Below are positions 35,030 through 47,500 of a stretch of 64,000 nt of DNA, piece after piece. A program made the translations under genes and the position numbers. Source of the DNA: Plazaster borealis. Taxonomy: Eukaryota; Echinodermata; Asteroidea; Forcipulatida; Labidiasteridae. The DNA lies in assembly GCA_021014325.1 (NCBI GenBank), contig CM037472.1, forward strand, positions 4,650,001 through 4,714,000, written 5' to 3'. Numbering within the stretch: position 1 is the stretch's first letter; the number at the start of each line of letters is the position of its first letter. The notes below the pieces were generated by a model. It saw only the letters and a list, made by a program, of their open reading frames with translations. It made no database searches and was not told the origin of the DNA.

Positions 35030-35790
35030 TCCGGGAAACCAGTTCAGACATTTGGTGCTCGATATGGGGCATGAAGTACCCCCCCCCATTGTGTCTTCAT
35101 TGTGTGCTTGGAATCTCAGGAATTCTTCAAAGGATTTTAGGGAGGAGCGTACTTCTGTACAAGAGGAAAATATTGTGTTAAAATAATATTAGTGGCCATT
35201 TTTGAATGCGTCATGTCTGTCTAAAAGACACTCCTGTTGCAGGGGAGATGCAAAAACAAGTGGGCCTACAATAAGTTACAAAGATGAATATTTAAAGCAC
35301 AAAAATAAGTTTTCAAATGAGTTTTGAAGCTGGTATATGTAGTGACTTGTCGAAGATTGGGAGGGAGTTCATATGGGAACATTTTTTTTTTGGGGGGGGG
35401 GGTGGGGGTGGTGGATACCCTCTGCCACATATCAGGCATGGTATAAGTTTAGAAGTGAAATGTTTGTTCATTGGGTCCTGCATTGCTAGAACTTTTGCTG
35501 TGGCGCATAGTCTTTTGACATCGTGCGATGTGACATTATCATGTGACAACATTATCAGGTGACCCTCTCTCTATCAATGGAACGACACAATCTCTGAAGA
35601 AGTCACAATAGACAACATGATTTTCATTTTGAAAAACAGCAGAGACAAGCAATTTACTGCTGGCTTAGTAATTTTTTTGTCTGAAAATCCTTGGTCAAAC
35701 CAAGAGTTAAAAACCAAAAAAGGTAAACTAAGGGTTTGTTACACTTGCAAGTGGAATCTATTTGTTGGAATTATTCATACAATTTATTTG

Positions 35791-35796
35791 AATAAA
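35791..35796 (+). terminator. Candidate SLC38A6 polyadenylation signal
   Basis: AATAAA is followed within 40 bp by T-rich sequence (TTATTGTATTTTTAATC). It is the first canonical hexamer I noted after the stop codon. Confidence 0.4.
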
Positions 35797-36109
35797 GGAC
35801 TGTATAGTACTTATTGTATTTTTAATCTTTAGAGGCCATGCCTTTTTGTATAATCATTACCATACTTCCAGACATGGAAGAGTTGTGTAACTTATTTCAC
35901 TAAGTGTAAAGGTCTCAAAGAAAAGTATGTGATAAGGGAGCAATTTTACATATAATAGAAGAGATCAACCAAAGATTATATACTACCACAGGAATAAAAA
36001 ACAACTTGGTTTATCTCATGACTAGTACACTAACCCCTTTTTAGGCCCTGTTTTAATCTTTAGAAAAGTGATTAATAGAACAACAATAGCAGGACCCTAC
36101 AAACAGGAT

Positions 36110-36480
36110 CCGTAAGGGTGTGTGTGAGCGTGTCTATCCATTGAAACCGAGGACTTTAACAAAAGGGATCCGGGTGTTTGACAGAGCGAGGACTTCCTCG
36201 CTTCGTTTGTGTACAAACTCAATGTCCAAACAATGGGAGAACAAAGAGAAGTCCTCGGTAAGCAGGATTTACAAACGTGTGTGTGTGCGGGTATGTCTAC
36301 GCATTCAAACCGAGGACTTTAACAAAAGGGATCCGGGGAAAAGGTGTACCGAGGACGTCCTCACTTTGATTTCGTGTACAAAACCAATGGGGACGTCGCT
36401 GAAAAAAACTGTCCAAACAATGGGAGAACAAAGAGAAGTCCTCGGTTCACACCTTACACATACATGTGTGTGTGAGTGTG
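36110..36480 (+). repeat. Tandem duplication, unit about 170-190 bp
   Basis: Both units carry ACCGAGGACTTTAACAAAAG then GGATCCGGG, a GAGGAC core, GTCCAAACAATGGGAGAACA and AAGAGAAGTCCTCGGT, and each is flanked by TG/TGTG-rich sequence. ACCGAGGACTT and AAGTCCTCGGT are inverted repeats bounding each unit, so each unit can itself form a hairpin. Confidence 0.8.
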
Positions 36481-36974
36481 TGTTTGTGTGCAATCAATGT
36501 CTGAGCGATTACTCAAGAAGGACTTGGCATAATTATCAACTCCAAACTTGGTTTGTGGATTGTCTTGGGATCCCCAAGAAGCCTTTTGTTTGTGGACCTC
36601 CTACAACAAATGTCAAAGTCATTATGGCTAAAACAAAAGAAATGTTGTTTAAGCGATAACTCAAGAATGAGTTTAATCTCAGCGGGGCATTTGTGTTTGT
36701 CAAAACACCATTCTTGTTTAATTAATCATGTTTTTGTTAAATTTCGTTTTGATATCTTTTCAGAGTACTGTACCTCTTATCCGTTGTGAGTTTTTGGGAG
36801 TACCATTAATTATTTTTCGTATTAAAAATGAATATAAAATTGATGGGTTTTGTTTCAAATTATTTGTGCTGCTTTGACTTTTTCATAAACCTGTATAATG
36901 ATTAAAAATGTGCACTTCTATAGCCCGCATATCCTAGTAGCTTTACAATATTATCCCTGTTCATCGGGCATACT

Positions 36975-37145
36975 TAAAACAATCCAAAATCCCTCCCAAC
37001 ACCTGGGTGAAGAGAAGCAATTTATGGTTTAAATGTATTGGTCAAGGACACAACTGTCATGACTGGGATTCGAGTCCGCACTCCGATGACCAGGCCACTA
37101 GAACTTGATTAGGAGTCCGATATGCAAGACCACTCGGACAGGACA
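36975..37145 (-). repeat. tRNA-derived SINE fragment
   Basis: GGGTGAAGAGAAGCAATTTA, TGACTGGGATTCGAGTCCGC and ACCACTCGGACAGGACATG read on the minus strand as the GTCGTGGCCGAGTGGT-type family. A second partial head (CACTAGAACTTGATT) is nested. Confidence 0.65.
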
Positions 37146-39878
37146 TGTCAATAATGTTAATGCTGTGTATATTTTTTGTCAAGTTCCATATGAGCCACCA
37201 GATGTCAATGATAACAATAAATCACTTTTTGTATAAGGACTACTTTTGCTTTACAGCCTGGACTTGGCTACGTAGGGTTGAAAGGGAAGAAAAGCAAAAA
37301 GACTGCACCCTAGTGCAGAACATAATTTCCCTGCCAGTATAAATGACATTTATAGCGAGAAGAGCTGGTAGGAATGGGCATTTTAAAATAGTCCATCAAT
37401 CATTTAGTTGCAATTGTTTTAATCTGTTACTTTTAAATGCACTGTTGGTAGGCCTACCCCTATTATTTTAAAATTAATAAATAATTCGTAAAAAGCGCCC
37501 GCACTCGAAAGGTGGGCAATGCATATAGCGTCCCCTCGGGTTCAGAGTTAACCATGTTTACAAGAACCCGCAATATTTAAAAAGAAAATGGCGACCATGC
37601 TGATGGTACCGAGTACGAGAACTTAGTGTCAGCACTCGGAAAACAGCTTTTCACTTGGCCTTCGTCGCCCACGTTTGTGCCAAGGACGTCAAGGATGTGA
37701 AGAGACACAAGAGAAGACAATAACACTTCACACGAGACCGAGAAACACTACAAAGAAGAGCAAGTAAGCTAGCTGCCACTAATTGGTAAGTACAGCCTAT
37801 CACTTTCGTAATTGCATGTAACTGCATGTAGCGCAGGTTCATTTTAAACTGAATTTTTTAATCTCTTCCACTTTTCGGCTAAGTTTGAGGAACAAGGGAT
37901 ACAATATGTTTAGAAGTGCACCCGATTCTTACTTTGTTCCTCCAGAAAAAAGAAAAACAGCATGATTTTAACATTTTGAAAACAACTTCAAGAAAAGTTG
38001 CTATATATTACCAACAAAAGTGAAAAATGAAAAATTCTAGTTAAAAATGAACCTGTTGAATATAAACACGAATGAAATACCTTCTGCTGAAGTTGACACC
38101 CTAGTGCTAGTTCAATATATATCCTTGTTTGAAAACGACTTTCATATTACGGTTCTTATCGCAATTAGTTTAAACTCAGTTTCTTGGTATTGTTATTATT
38201 GGTTAGATTAATGTAAACAACATAATAACAACATCTTGGTTAGTAGGCTATTCCGTCTTGATTAAAACTGCGGGCATCTACCTGATATTCAAGGTTTGCC
38301 AATAAAAACTAAAGATAGTCACATCCCCGTTAATATTATTGATCTGATATTCTACCCCCAATAATATTGGCTGCTTGTAAAAAAAGTATATAATTATAAT
38401 TAACCGTGATCCCATCATGTAAGCCCTGTCCCACTTGCTGCCGGCATAAATTCGTCATTGAAACTGTTCTTTCAATTTCGTTGTATGAACAAAGGATGTT
38501 CTGGATTTCCAATCTCGTCAAAATAAAAACCCAACGTTTACTTAATCTAACCGTAAACATTCTTATTTGTGTTGCACCTTTGTCGTATCTTTGTATAAAT
38601 AGGCCTCTTCATCAGAATTAGTCGTCCGAGGCAGTCGTTTTATCAAGACAAGAGAGTACATTTTTGAATGTGGTTGTAAACTTGTCTTCTTCATTAAGTG
38701 ATGCGTGCCATGTCTTTATCCTGTGTAGGCCCTAGACCATCATAATTCCGGGTTTATTCAAGAGAGACAAATAGTCTCCAGAAACAACTCCCTCTATTTA
38801 TCGGTCTTATATAAACCATAGAGCAAGTAAACAGAGACTTGTATTGTTTTGTTATTGATTGGTAAGGAACGCATAACAAGTCTTTTTTTGTAAACCAGAT
38901 GGAGAGTATGACTTTTGTTGATACAGTTAGTCTCATATAAACAATAGGCTAATTTTCTTGGAAAACGTCTTTTTCAGAATTAGACACATTTGGATTACCA
39001 ATAACTTATCGTCGTGTCCAAGGAGCAGTGCCGGTACACATTTTGGTGGAAATAACATTTTATCGATGACGCGTTTTTTGCTTATGGTTTTTTCTTTGTA
39101 CCGTTGGTTTAGGTCATGTTTGGAATAGTTTCTTCTTCTGCTTTAATGTTGATGAACCGTTGGTGAGCAACCTGCTTTTGGTTTCATTTGGAAATATTTT
39201 TCAGGCGGCTGTTTGGAACATATATTTGTTTGTTTTTACTGACGACTTGGTTACCTGGAATGTGTTAACAGTGGATTGCGGAATTACTTTCTATCCCTAT
39301 ACTAAGTGGACAGGATACTCTTGAATGTTATCACCATTAGAAGAAAACAACAACGCGTACAATCTGTCTCAGATATAAAAGTGAGAGACGTTTCTTTCTG
39401 CGGCCGAAACTCTTGGAGGTTTAGGGGCCTTCTAGTTATTAAACAGTATAATATGCTTTGTCATTAAATTTGAGTACCTACTTATTTCGATTGCAGAAAC
39501 CGAAATATTAAGCAATGGTGAATTTGAGCGTCTTCCAAATTCTATTTCCTCGAATCAGTTGCCAGTATTTTAGACTGAAAAAATATTTCTCTGGAGCCTT
39601 AGACAGAACGTAATACGATACATTCGTCTTTTAAATTACTGTTTTCTAGTGTGAAAATTATTTATTAAGCATAACCATGTACGTTTGTAGCGACACACGG
39701 CATGCAAAAAGACTTGTTTTAGAGTCTTATTTCTGCTTTATATTACAAGTAATTTTATAGCCTTTTCATGCAAGTACTTTTGTAAACACAGTTGCAACTA
39801 AAGTTTCAAAATGTGTAGAATGATTGTAAAAAGAAAAACCACAAGATTCACGATTGTTAAATACACAATAAAAATACA

Positions 39879-39884
39879 TTTATT
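39879..39884 (-). terminator. Candidate claspin polyadenylation signal
   Basis: TTTATT on the plus strand gives AATAAA on the minus strand about 1.7 kb past the claspin stop. Another candidate is at 40745-40750, beyond a MITE. Which one is used is unknown. Confidence 0.3.
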
Positions 39885-40334
39885 AAACAAAACTGTGAAC
39901 TTGTAACATAATATTAAGAGAAAAAATACTAAGAGATAGTTCAAAGCCATTTGTTTACTTTATGCCTTATTTTATAAATACATATATACACTTTCATAAA
40001 AATCTTAACTAAGGATCAAACCAATTTGGTCACGTACATGTGTACAGCTATACATTTTTAAGTGTAACATAATGGGAAGAGCCCGATGCGAAAACATTAG
40101 TAGCATTTTGCAATTTTCCATGGCACTATCGTTAAATTTGCTGACATTAATTGAACGCCTGCGAACAACCAAATGGAAAAGAACGTTTTAAATTTCTTGC
40201 TGTTGTTTGGCAATGTATTGCTAACAATTTATACCAACACCACTGGCTAGTGCCCTAACAAATGACTCTACATATTTTTGCACCTTTTGTTTATACAACT
40301 CTCTTCGTCTTAACAAGACATCAGAAATAATCAT

Positions 40335-40708
40335 TTAAAGGTATCGTACACGTTTGGTAATGACTCAAAACAAATATTAGCATAAAAACGTACTTGGTAA
40401 CAAGCAACGGAGAGCTGTTGATAGTATAAAACATTGTAGGAAACACTCCCTCTGAAGTAACGTAGTTTTTGAGAAAGAGGTAATTTCTCACTAAAATAAT
40501 AAAAGCTTCTTGCAGTAAGTTTTTATTCCTATCTTAAAGCACACAAATTTGTACAACAAGGGTGTTTTTCTCTTTCTTCATTTTCTTGCAACTTCGAAGA
40601 CCAATTGAGCCAAAATTTTCACAGGCTTGTTATTTTAAGCATATGTTGGGATACACCAAGTGAGAACACTGGTCTTTGACAATTTCCAAACGTGTTCAGT
40701 GCCTTTAA
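40335..40708. repeat. TTAA-type fold-back MITE, claspin 3' flank
   Basis: It begins TTAAAGGTATCGTACACGTT and ends with the near reverse complement AACGTGTTCAGTGCCTTTAA. TTAA is present at both ends. Internal blocks (GACCAATTGAGCCAAAATTT, GATACACCAAGTGAGAACAC) are shared with 62668-63053 in the opposite sense. Confidence 0.85.
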
Positions 40709-41566
40709 AGCTCTTCATTTCAACAACATTAAATAATAATGATTTTTATTTATTTACAAAAGTTCAAAAAATGTATGCAAACCATCCACTACTGCAGGTC
40801 TTCTATTTATAGATAAACCTTGTTTAACTGTTCAACACAGATAGCTGTTAAACACAGAAAAATCATCTGTAGTGTTTCTAAAGATTTGGGTTTCTATTCA
40901 ACATTAATCACTCTATTAAGAGGCCATGTCACACACGAGGTAATTTACAGGCAACCAGTTCCAGGCAATCTCAAAAAAGAAAATTCATTCACATTTCAGT
41001 TTTCTTATCATTTTCCTGGGGATAGTGAGTTACAGCTAGAAGAATGTCTCTTGTGCTGCTGAAGTGTTCCTTTTGCATACAGTGCAAGTGGTTTCCTCCA
41101 CGTTGCCTGAACAAAGTTGCAACAAAGTGTAACATGGCCTTTATATCATGGGATGTGTAGAAAGTGAAACTGTTTGCTAACTTTAAAAATCAATGTGTTT
41201 TCCTCTGAAATCATTTCACTGGAAGACTTAAAGTACTTTTAACCCATACAAATTTAGTTATCCTATGTAAAGAATTACATCTCAAATTTAATAATTTTAC
41301 CAAGATATCACCAGAAAAAATTCAACAAAATGCCAAGGATTGTGAGACCCCCTTTTTTCAAGACTGGAAACACTATCTGTAATTAGTTTTCTTCTCCAAG
41401 AGATCAAAATTTAATGTATTTTATGCAGGACTGTAATTCTTTTTTAGTAAGAAAACAGATCCACGAGGTCTGAACGTGAAACTTAATTAGTACAAAACAA
41501 CTTATATAAAATAATGCAATAATAAAATTTTCATAATTTCCACAAAACTAACATCGTACCAAATCG

Positions 41567-44500
41567 CTACATGAGACTGAAGATGCTGCTTGGTTTCCTA
41601 AGGCTCTGACTTCTTTCCAATCGAGGTTTCTTAGCTTTGGGGGCTTGGGACGCTGGACTCTCACTGGTTGAACGTCGCAACTGTCATAAAAACAAAACAA
41701 ACTCACCATAAAATTACCAGTTGTAACAGGGAACGATTTTGTTGTGCAATTTTTTGTTTGCACACTGAATGCCAAGACCATATTTTCCTGTGTATAAGAC
41801 GCCGGCTTATCTGACTTTCAAAGGTCCAAAAGAAATCACTGCGTCTTTCATGGTCCTATCTAACAGTGCGCCTCATCTGATATCGCTTGAGATCATTGTG
41901 ATGTTATTGATTTTCGAGTAGAAACTGATACATTTTGTGTAGCATTTTGCTACGCTACACAAGGGAAATCGTGCACTGTCAAGCCTTTTGAAAGTTTGTG
42001 TGTGGATGGGTCGTCGAAGATAGGTTTAAGCTTGTAATACCACAAGTGTAATTTCGATGGCGGCTTGGAATCACATTAGGATTGCTGAGTGGATCTTGAT
42101 GTTGATAAAAAGGGATTTAGATCTCATAGTCACTCATCAAAATTTTGATCTCACTTTAGGCAGTTAGGCTCACTGTTGCAGAACAAGATCTGCCGAGTGG
42201 GATTTGGGTCTCACTAATGCCGATTGACGATTTCATTTTTGTAGATTAACTTATCAAAAAAGGTTGTGCTTTTACTGATTAAACCTCCCATAGGGTTATA
42301 CTCAAACTTGCCTCAAAAACTCCCATATATTCTAATTATATATTGGTGAAGTAACCCACGCCACACTTTCCTGTAATTGTGTCTATGGTCGATCAGTGTC
42401 ACAAATTGCCAACTGCAAAAAAGTGACCAAGGTTGAGAACCTTATCTCTTCCAACAGTGGCCCAAATTCCATCGCAATTGAGCAAAGCCGGTGGCTTCTC
42501 CACTTAACCACTCTCATTGAAGCATTTTGAGCAATGGCTCTACTCTCTACATACGCATGTGTGTGTGTGCCTCAAAATGCCACTGCTGTGGCATAGTGAG
42601 GTATGGATTGGTTGTTTTGAGAAACAGGCTGACGGTAGAAGGATGTAAATCTCACAAAGCTTGTTGAGTGTAACTGAGTGCAAATGTTAAAGGAACGTTA
42701 CAGAACTGGTAATTAAAATTTTATTTATGATCACAGATTTACATAAAACTTACACAGTCTAATGATGATGATAGTAGAAAACATCCCTAGAAATATTTCT
42801 GTCTGAAATGCCATATTTGATGAGAAATAAATAAAACTAATTTCCGATTGGAGTTTATCGCTCATGAGCATTTTATTCATGCATTGTATAACACATGCAA
42901 ATGTGTAATCGGTTTTTCACTATTTTCTCGTGACCCAGATAGCCGATCGATCTCAAACTTCTACAGGTTTGTCAGTTTATGTATATGGTGGATTATATAA
43001 AGTGCTTACACTGCCAGTTAGCAAAAACCAATTCTGTAATGTTCCTTTAAGGCTAAAAATTACCAACCTCTGGTTTTTGGTCATCGTCCTCCTCAGCTGG
43101 GGTCGAGATGGACTGGAAGAGGACACTTCTTCCTCTGGAGGAGGTGGGATTATTGGTCAGTGGTTTCATCATTGATGCAATCTTGGCCAAATCCCCTTTG
43201 CTCCTCTTTAAGAAAGAGCCGTGACGGAACTAAACAGACATGGATGGTAGACCAAAGGCACTCATTGAAAATGATTGTATTTTCGGTCATGTTTGCATTG
43301 GTTTAGGAAATTGAGTCTGTGGGTGAAATGCTTTCTGTAAAACACTCTCTTTCATTGAATAGCTTTACAAAAGCAGATCTTGAAATTGTCTGTTGATTCC
43401 ATTCACTTATTTTGTAGGCCTACTCTATGAACACCCTTGAGGGCTATTTTCTAAATATGTATGTTACATTGACTTGACAACAGTTATCAGAAATTTGGTT
43501 GTCTTAATTGGATTGTTTTTCAGTGACGATACACTTTAAACTATTTTGTTGAAAGAAACTGATTTCATCCTACAAGTAGGAAATCAATAAGAAAAACAAA
43601 TCCGCTTTCTGATATCAATGTAATATAACTATGGAATCGCCCCATCGCTATAAATGATCTATTGTCCTTGGAAAGCCCATCATGAAGTAGTTGGATTTAA
43701 GTTGCTTACATCTTGCTCAATTTTTTTATATTTTTTTATTTAAGTGACATTGTTGGCTTATTTATTTGTCCATTACTTTAGTCCCCCTTTAAACATTTAT
43801 CAAAATCCAGTTTTTTTCTGGGAATTTTGTACAAATGTCTTGCTTGAACCTCCCTGTATTTCAGTTGTAAGGTACTCTAAATATTTGTTTGTAATAATTA
43901 GTATTATCATTTGTTATTACAAACTATTTATTTGATGTTAGGGAAGGGTACTCAGCAACAGCAACTTACCTTGCATCAATAATGGTAGTTTATGATAGTT
44001 CACTATTATTAATTTGCTTATTTTGGATATTAACTGATTTTGTTATATTTTTCTGAGTTTTACCTTGACTGGTTTGGGTGATGTTATTCTGGTTTCCGTA
44101 TCCTTCTTTGTTGGTTCCTCCCCAATTGCATCCTCACGCTTGGTTTCTGTACCATTTTAAAAAAAAAAACACGCAAATAAATTGTTTGTTTTCATTTATG
44201 AACATTCTGCATTATTCATAAGTCTGCCATGTTATGGATGTCTTGTTCCTTGAACACAATGCAAGTATACAATGCTCACTATAGTCACCAGACTATTTCT
44301 GTCTGTTTGCATGGACAACCATACTTTCAAATGTAAATTGCTTTTCTGTTGAATTAATTAAAAAGACAGAGCTGCATCCAGTTATTTTGTTTTAATGAAA
44401 GGAAGAAGAAAGTACTGTTTCACTCTCAAATTCTTAGTTTATTTCAATGATGTATATGAGTAAGAGGGTTATTGTGAATAGAAGGAATTGGTGGTAATAA

Positions 44501-47500
44501 ACCAGTACACTTTTTTTCATACATAACCGAGAACAATACATAATTAGTTGATCTGTAACTAAAATAACATTCAATGTTGGACAACAAACTGCAGTACAAA
44601 ACTACTCCAAACTATTTTGTCCCTAACCTATTCCCAACCCTTCAAAATCCAGCTGCATGTTTTGTTTGATTCTGTTGAAATTAGGATTGCACTGGTGTAC
44701 TGATTATGCTTTACATGGGATTAGGCACGAGATACACCACCACAATCAGACTCCAAGAGTTTAGGTGATGCGCAACCATGTTGGGTTTTGGAAGAGTGAG
44801 AAAGGATCCTAGCAAATTAATCAAGGGAGTTTTTACGGGGGTTAATTGCAAAATGAAACTCAACGTGGGACTTAAAATTCACAACAGAGCTGACAGCTTC
44901 ATTGCAAATATACTGTATGTAACAGGCATGATATTTGGTTCTTGGGGAAAAAAGTAGAAATATTTTATCGAGTCCAAGGGCCGACTTACATGAACACATT
45001 GTGTAGGCTTTAATCATAGATTTGCTGATTTTTCCATGGGCAAAAAAAAATCGGAAATCAGACTAAAGTAGGAAGAGTATCATTCCTGATGTTATAAACA
45101 AGTACCTTTCTTCTTCTTGTTGATAGCTGTCTTCATGAAGATATCAAACTGACTACTCTCTTCCTCATCACTATTAATATCATTAGTAGCCTCGCCTTTG
45201 GGTTTCTCCTGAAATGAGAAATAAATAATCCGACCTTCATAGAGATAGTACAAACAGTCGGGGCTTTTGGAGAGAACTTTCACTGGACTGGAAAACATTT
45301 TAAACATATTTTCTTTATTTCTCATGTCTGTGATTTACTTCACTATTAGTAGGAAATTTGGATTCGAAAATGTAACCAATAAGTTACCAAATCTTTTATA
45401 TTTAGTGGGGGAAATTCTAGAATGCCTGACTTGCTTGGCTGTGGGGTTACTTGCCAAATGTTTGTTAAGAGTAGGCCTACAGTCCGATGGAAGCCATCAG
45501 AATGAATGAAGAGTGGAGTGATTTAAATCATGCAATAATCAAGGAATATTTTAGAAGCATGACATTTAAAAGACACCCACATGTTCCTAAGAAGTTGAAA
45601 AGGTTGGTTAGAAGAATGGTTTAATTAACACTTGATGACCAGGGATATGCCCTATGAGATTGCTTATTCTTATTCTTTTTTCACCCACCGTCTTCTGTTC
45701 ACTGAGCCACTGTTCTCTCTTGTAGCGTTCCATCCTCCATTGAGTGTCCTCGTCATTCTCACCCTCTCCATCCTCATCATCTGAATTGACTGGGAACATG
45801 TTCATCTCAGAATCACCATCTGTTAAGAAAAAAACCCACCCAAGTTTAGCTCTTAGACCTAAGTGTTCCTTTTGCAAGCAGTGCAGTTGGTTGCCTACAA
45901 GTTGCCTGTAGAAAATTCCCTGTCTGACACGGCCCTGACTTACCTAGGTTCCTCCATCTGAACTGTCTAGTACGTCCTTTGCTGTCTGAGTACAAGTCCC
46001 CATCAGGGAGGTACATCTCCTTGTAGAGACGGAGACGTCTTGCATCGTCGTCATCCATTGTCTTCCTATTGATAATTCAGGATAAGAAACTTGTGTTAGT
46101 TCTGGTATTTATGTAAGATTTGAGGCTTTGTATGATGGAGGATTGTGCTTTTGAGTAAGCTGGTACGTGCATGTAGTTTTTCAAATTCATCATGGTTGTA
46201 TTTTTGTAAAACCTAGGCCACTCCATGTAGTTCTACATACAAGTAACACATGACAGGCTGGTATTTGGCCTTTTATTTCAACCACGAAACTAGAGTTTGT
46301 GGCTTTAGTACACACCTATAATTTACTGATGGTGACTAGAGGGTTCTTATTAAAATGTTGAAAGTAAACAAACTGGCACTTCTCGATGATGAGAATAGTA
46401 GCACACAATTTTTATAAAGCACTTTATGTAAAGTCTTTGGGATTCTCAAAGTGCTCATTGTTTTATCACAGGTTTTTGGACTAAAAGACCTATTTACATG
46501 TATTATGTAGTGCATTGGAAAAGTTTACAAGAGCACTGAACTATTTTACAAGTACACATTGCATACTCACGTGTTTGCTGACTGTGTATCGAGTCTGTTG
46601 GTTGGTAAGTCTGAGGTCAGTCTATGTCTTTAGTATAGAATTCAGATGGGGACCAGTCTACAGTGTATAATGTTCAGTTATGTCTGTGATCGGAAAAAAA
46701 CAAAAATCCTAGGGAATGAGCTTCATCCATTATGAAATCACAGACTTACATGTGCACTTTGTTGACCTGTTCTCGGAGTTGATCTTCAGTGCCTACGTTT
46801 TCCTTATCGGCTTCTCCTTGCTCCAGCTCATCAGGCATATCATCTGCATCATAGTCCTCATCGGATCCATACTCGCTCCCTGACAGCTCAGCCTCATTCT
46901 CAAAAAACGCCTTGGATACTCTGAAGAAAGAAGATATGTTGTTATTACATTTGGTACACCATGTAAAGATCATTTTTTTCTGGAAGAGGTGATGGGTCTC
47001 ACAAGACTTTTGTTGTTTTGTTCTCAACTGATCGGCTGTTGCCAGCTTGGAGTTTCTATTCCCTTGTTGGGAGGATCCTCTAAACAAACAAAAACAAATT
47101 CGACCTGTGCACTCAAACCATCAATTAACATTTTCAGTTTACTTTGTTCAACAAATAATTGTCTTATTTTTGAATTATTTTGGTCCTTGAACATCTTACA
47201 TTGGGCTCTTCCATTTGAAAATATTACAGGGCTTGAATTTCAAGAAAACCTCCAGAAGACCACATGCCTTGTAGCTCAGAACTTTCTCTAGACCAGACTA
47301 CTACAATACAATTGAAAAATTTCCATCAGCATCTGCATCCCTGCATCTTATAATCTGTCCCAAATATTTCTACTTTTTGATTTCCTCTTCTTTTATCCCC
47401 TTTTCCCCTTTTTAACCCTCACCCTGAGTGGCCTGTTTTAGGGCCTTCTGACTAGCAAATTCCCCAAAACAAAAGAGGTAAATCTTCCAAGTATGCGTTT

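Larger units (their letters stand above)
34376..35800 (+). other. Probable SLC38A6 3'UTR and flank
   Basis: No coding exon is supported. The first good AATAAA after the stop is at 35791-35796, which would give a 3'UTR of about 1.4 kb. Inside are a MITE at 34896-35029 and a T-run/G-run junction at 35381-35414. Confidence 0.45.
35830..41400. other. Intergenic region between SLC38A6 and claspin 3' ends
   Basis: No protein-coding exon was recognised. It contains a tandem duplication (36110-36480), a minus-strand SINE fragment (36975-37145), a CpG-bearing stretch with a possible donor (37490-37770) and a TTAA-type MITE (40335-40708). The rest is AT-rich unique-looking sequence. Confidence 0.5.

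Noticed and set aside
36120..36659. Plus-strand frame of 179 aa
   Set aside because: It spans the tandem duplication and TG-rich DNA; the apparent internal protein repeat simply reflects the DNA repeat.
43744..43935. Plus-strand hydrophobic frame of 63 aa
   Set aside because: Lies within claspin intron 20 in AT-rich DNA; hydrophobicity follows from T-rich codons and nothing else supports it.
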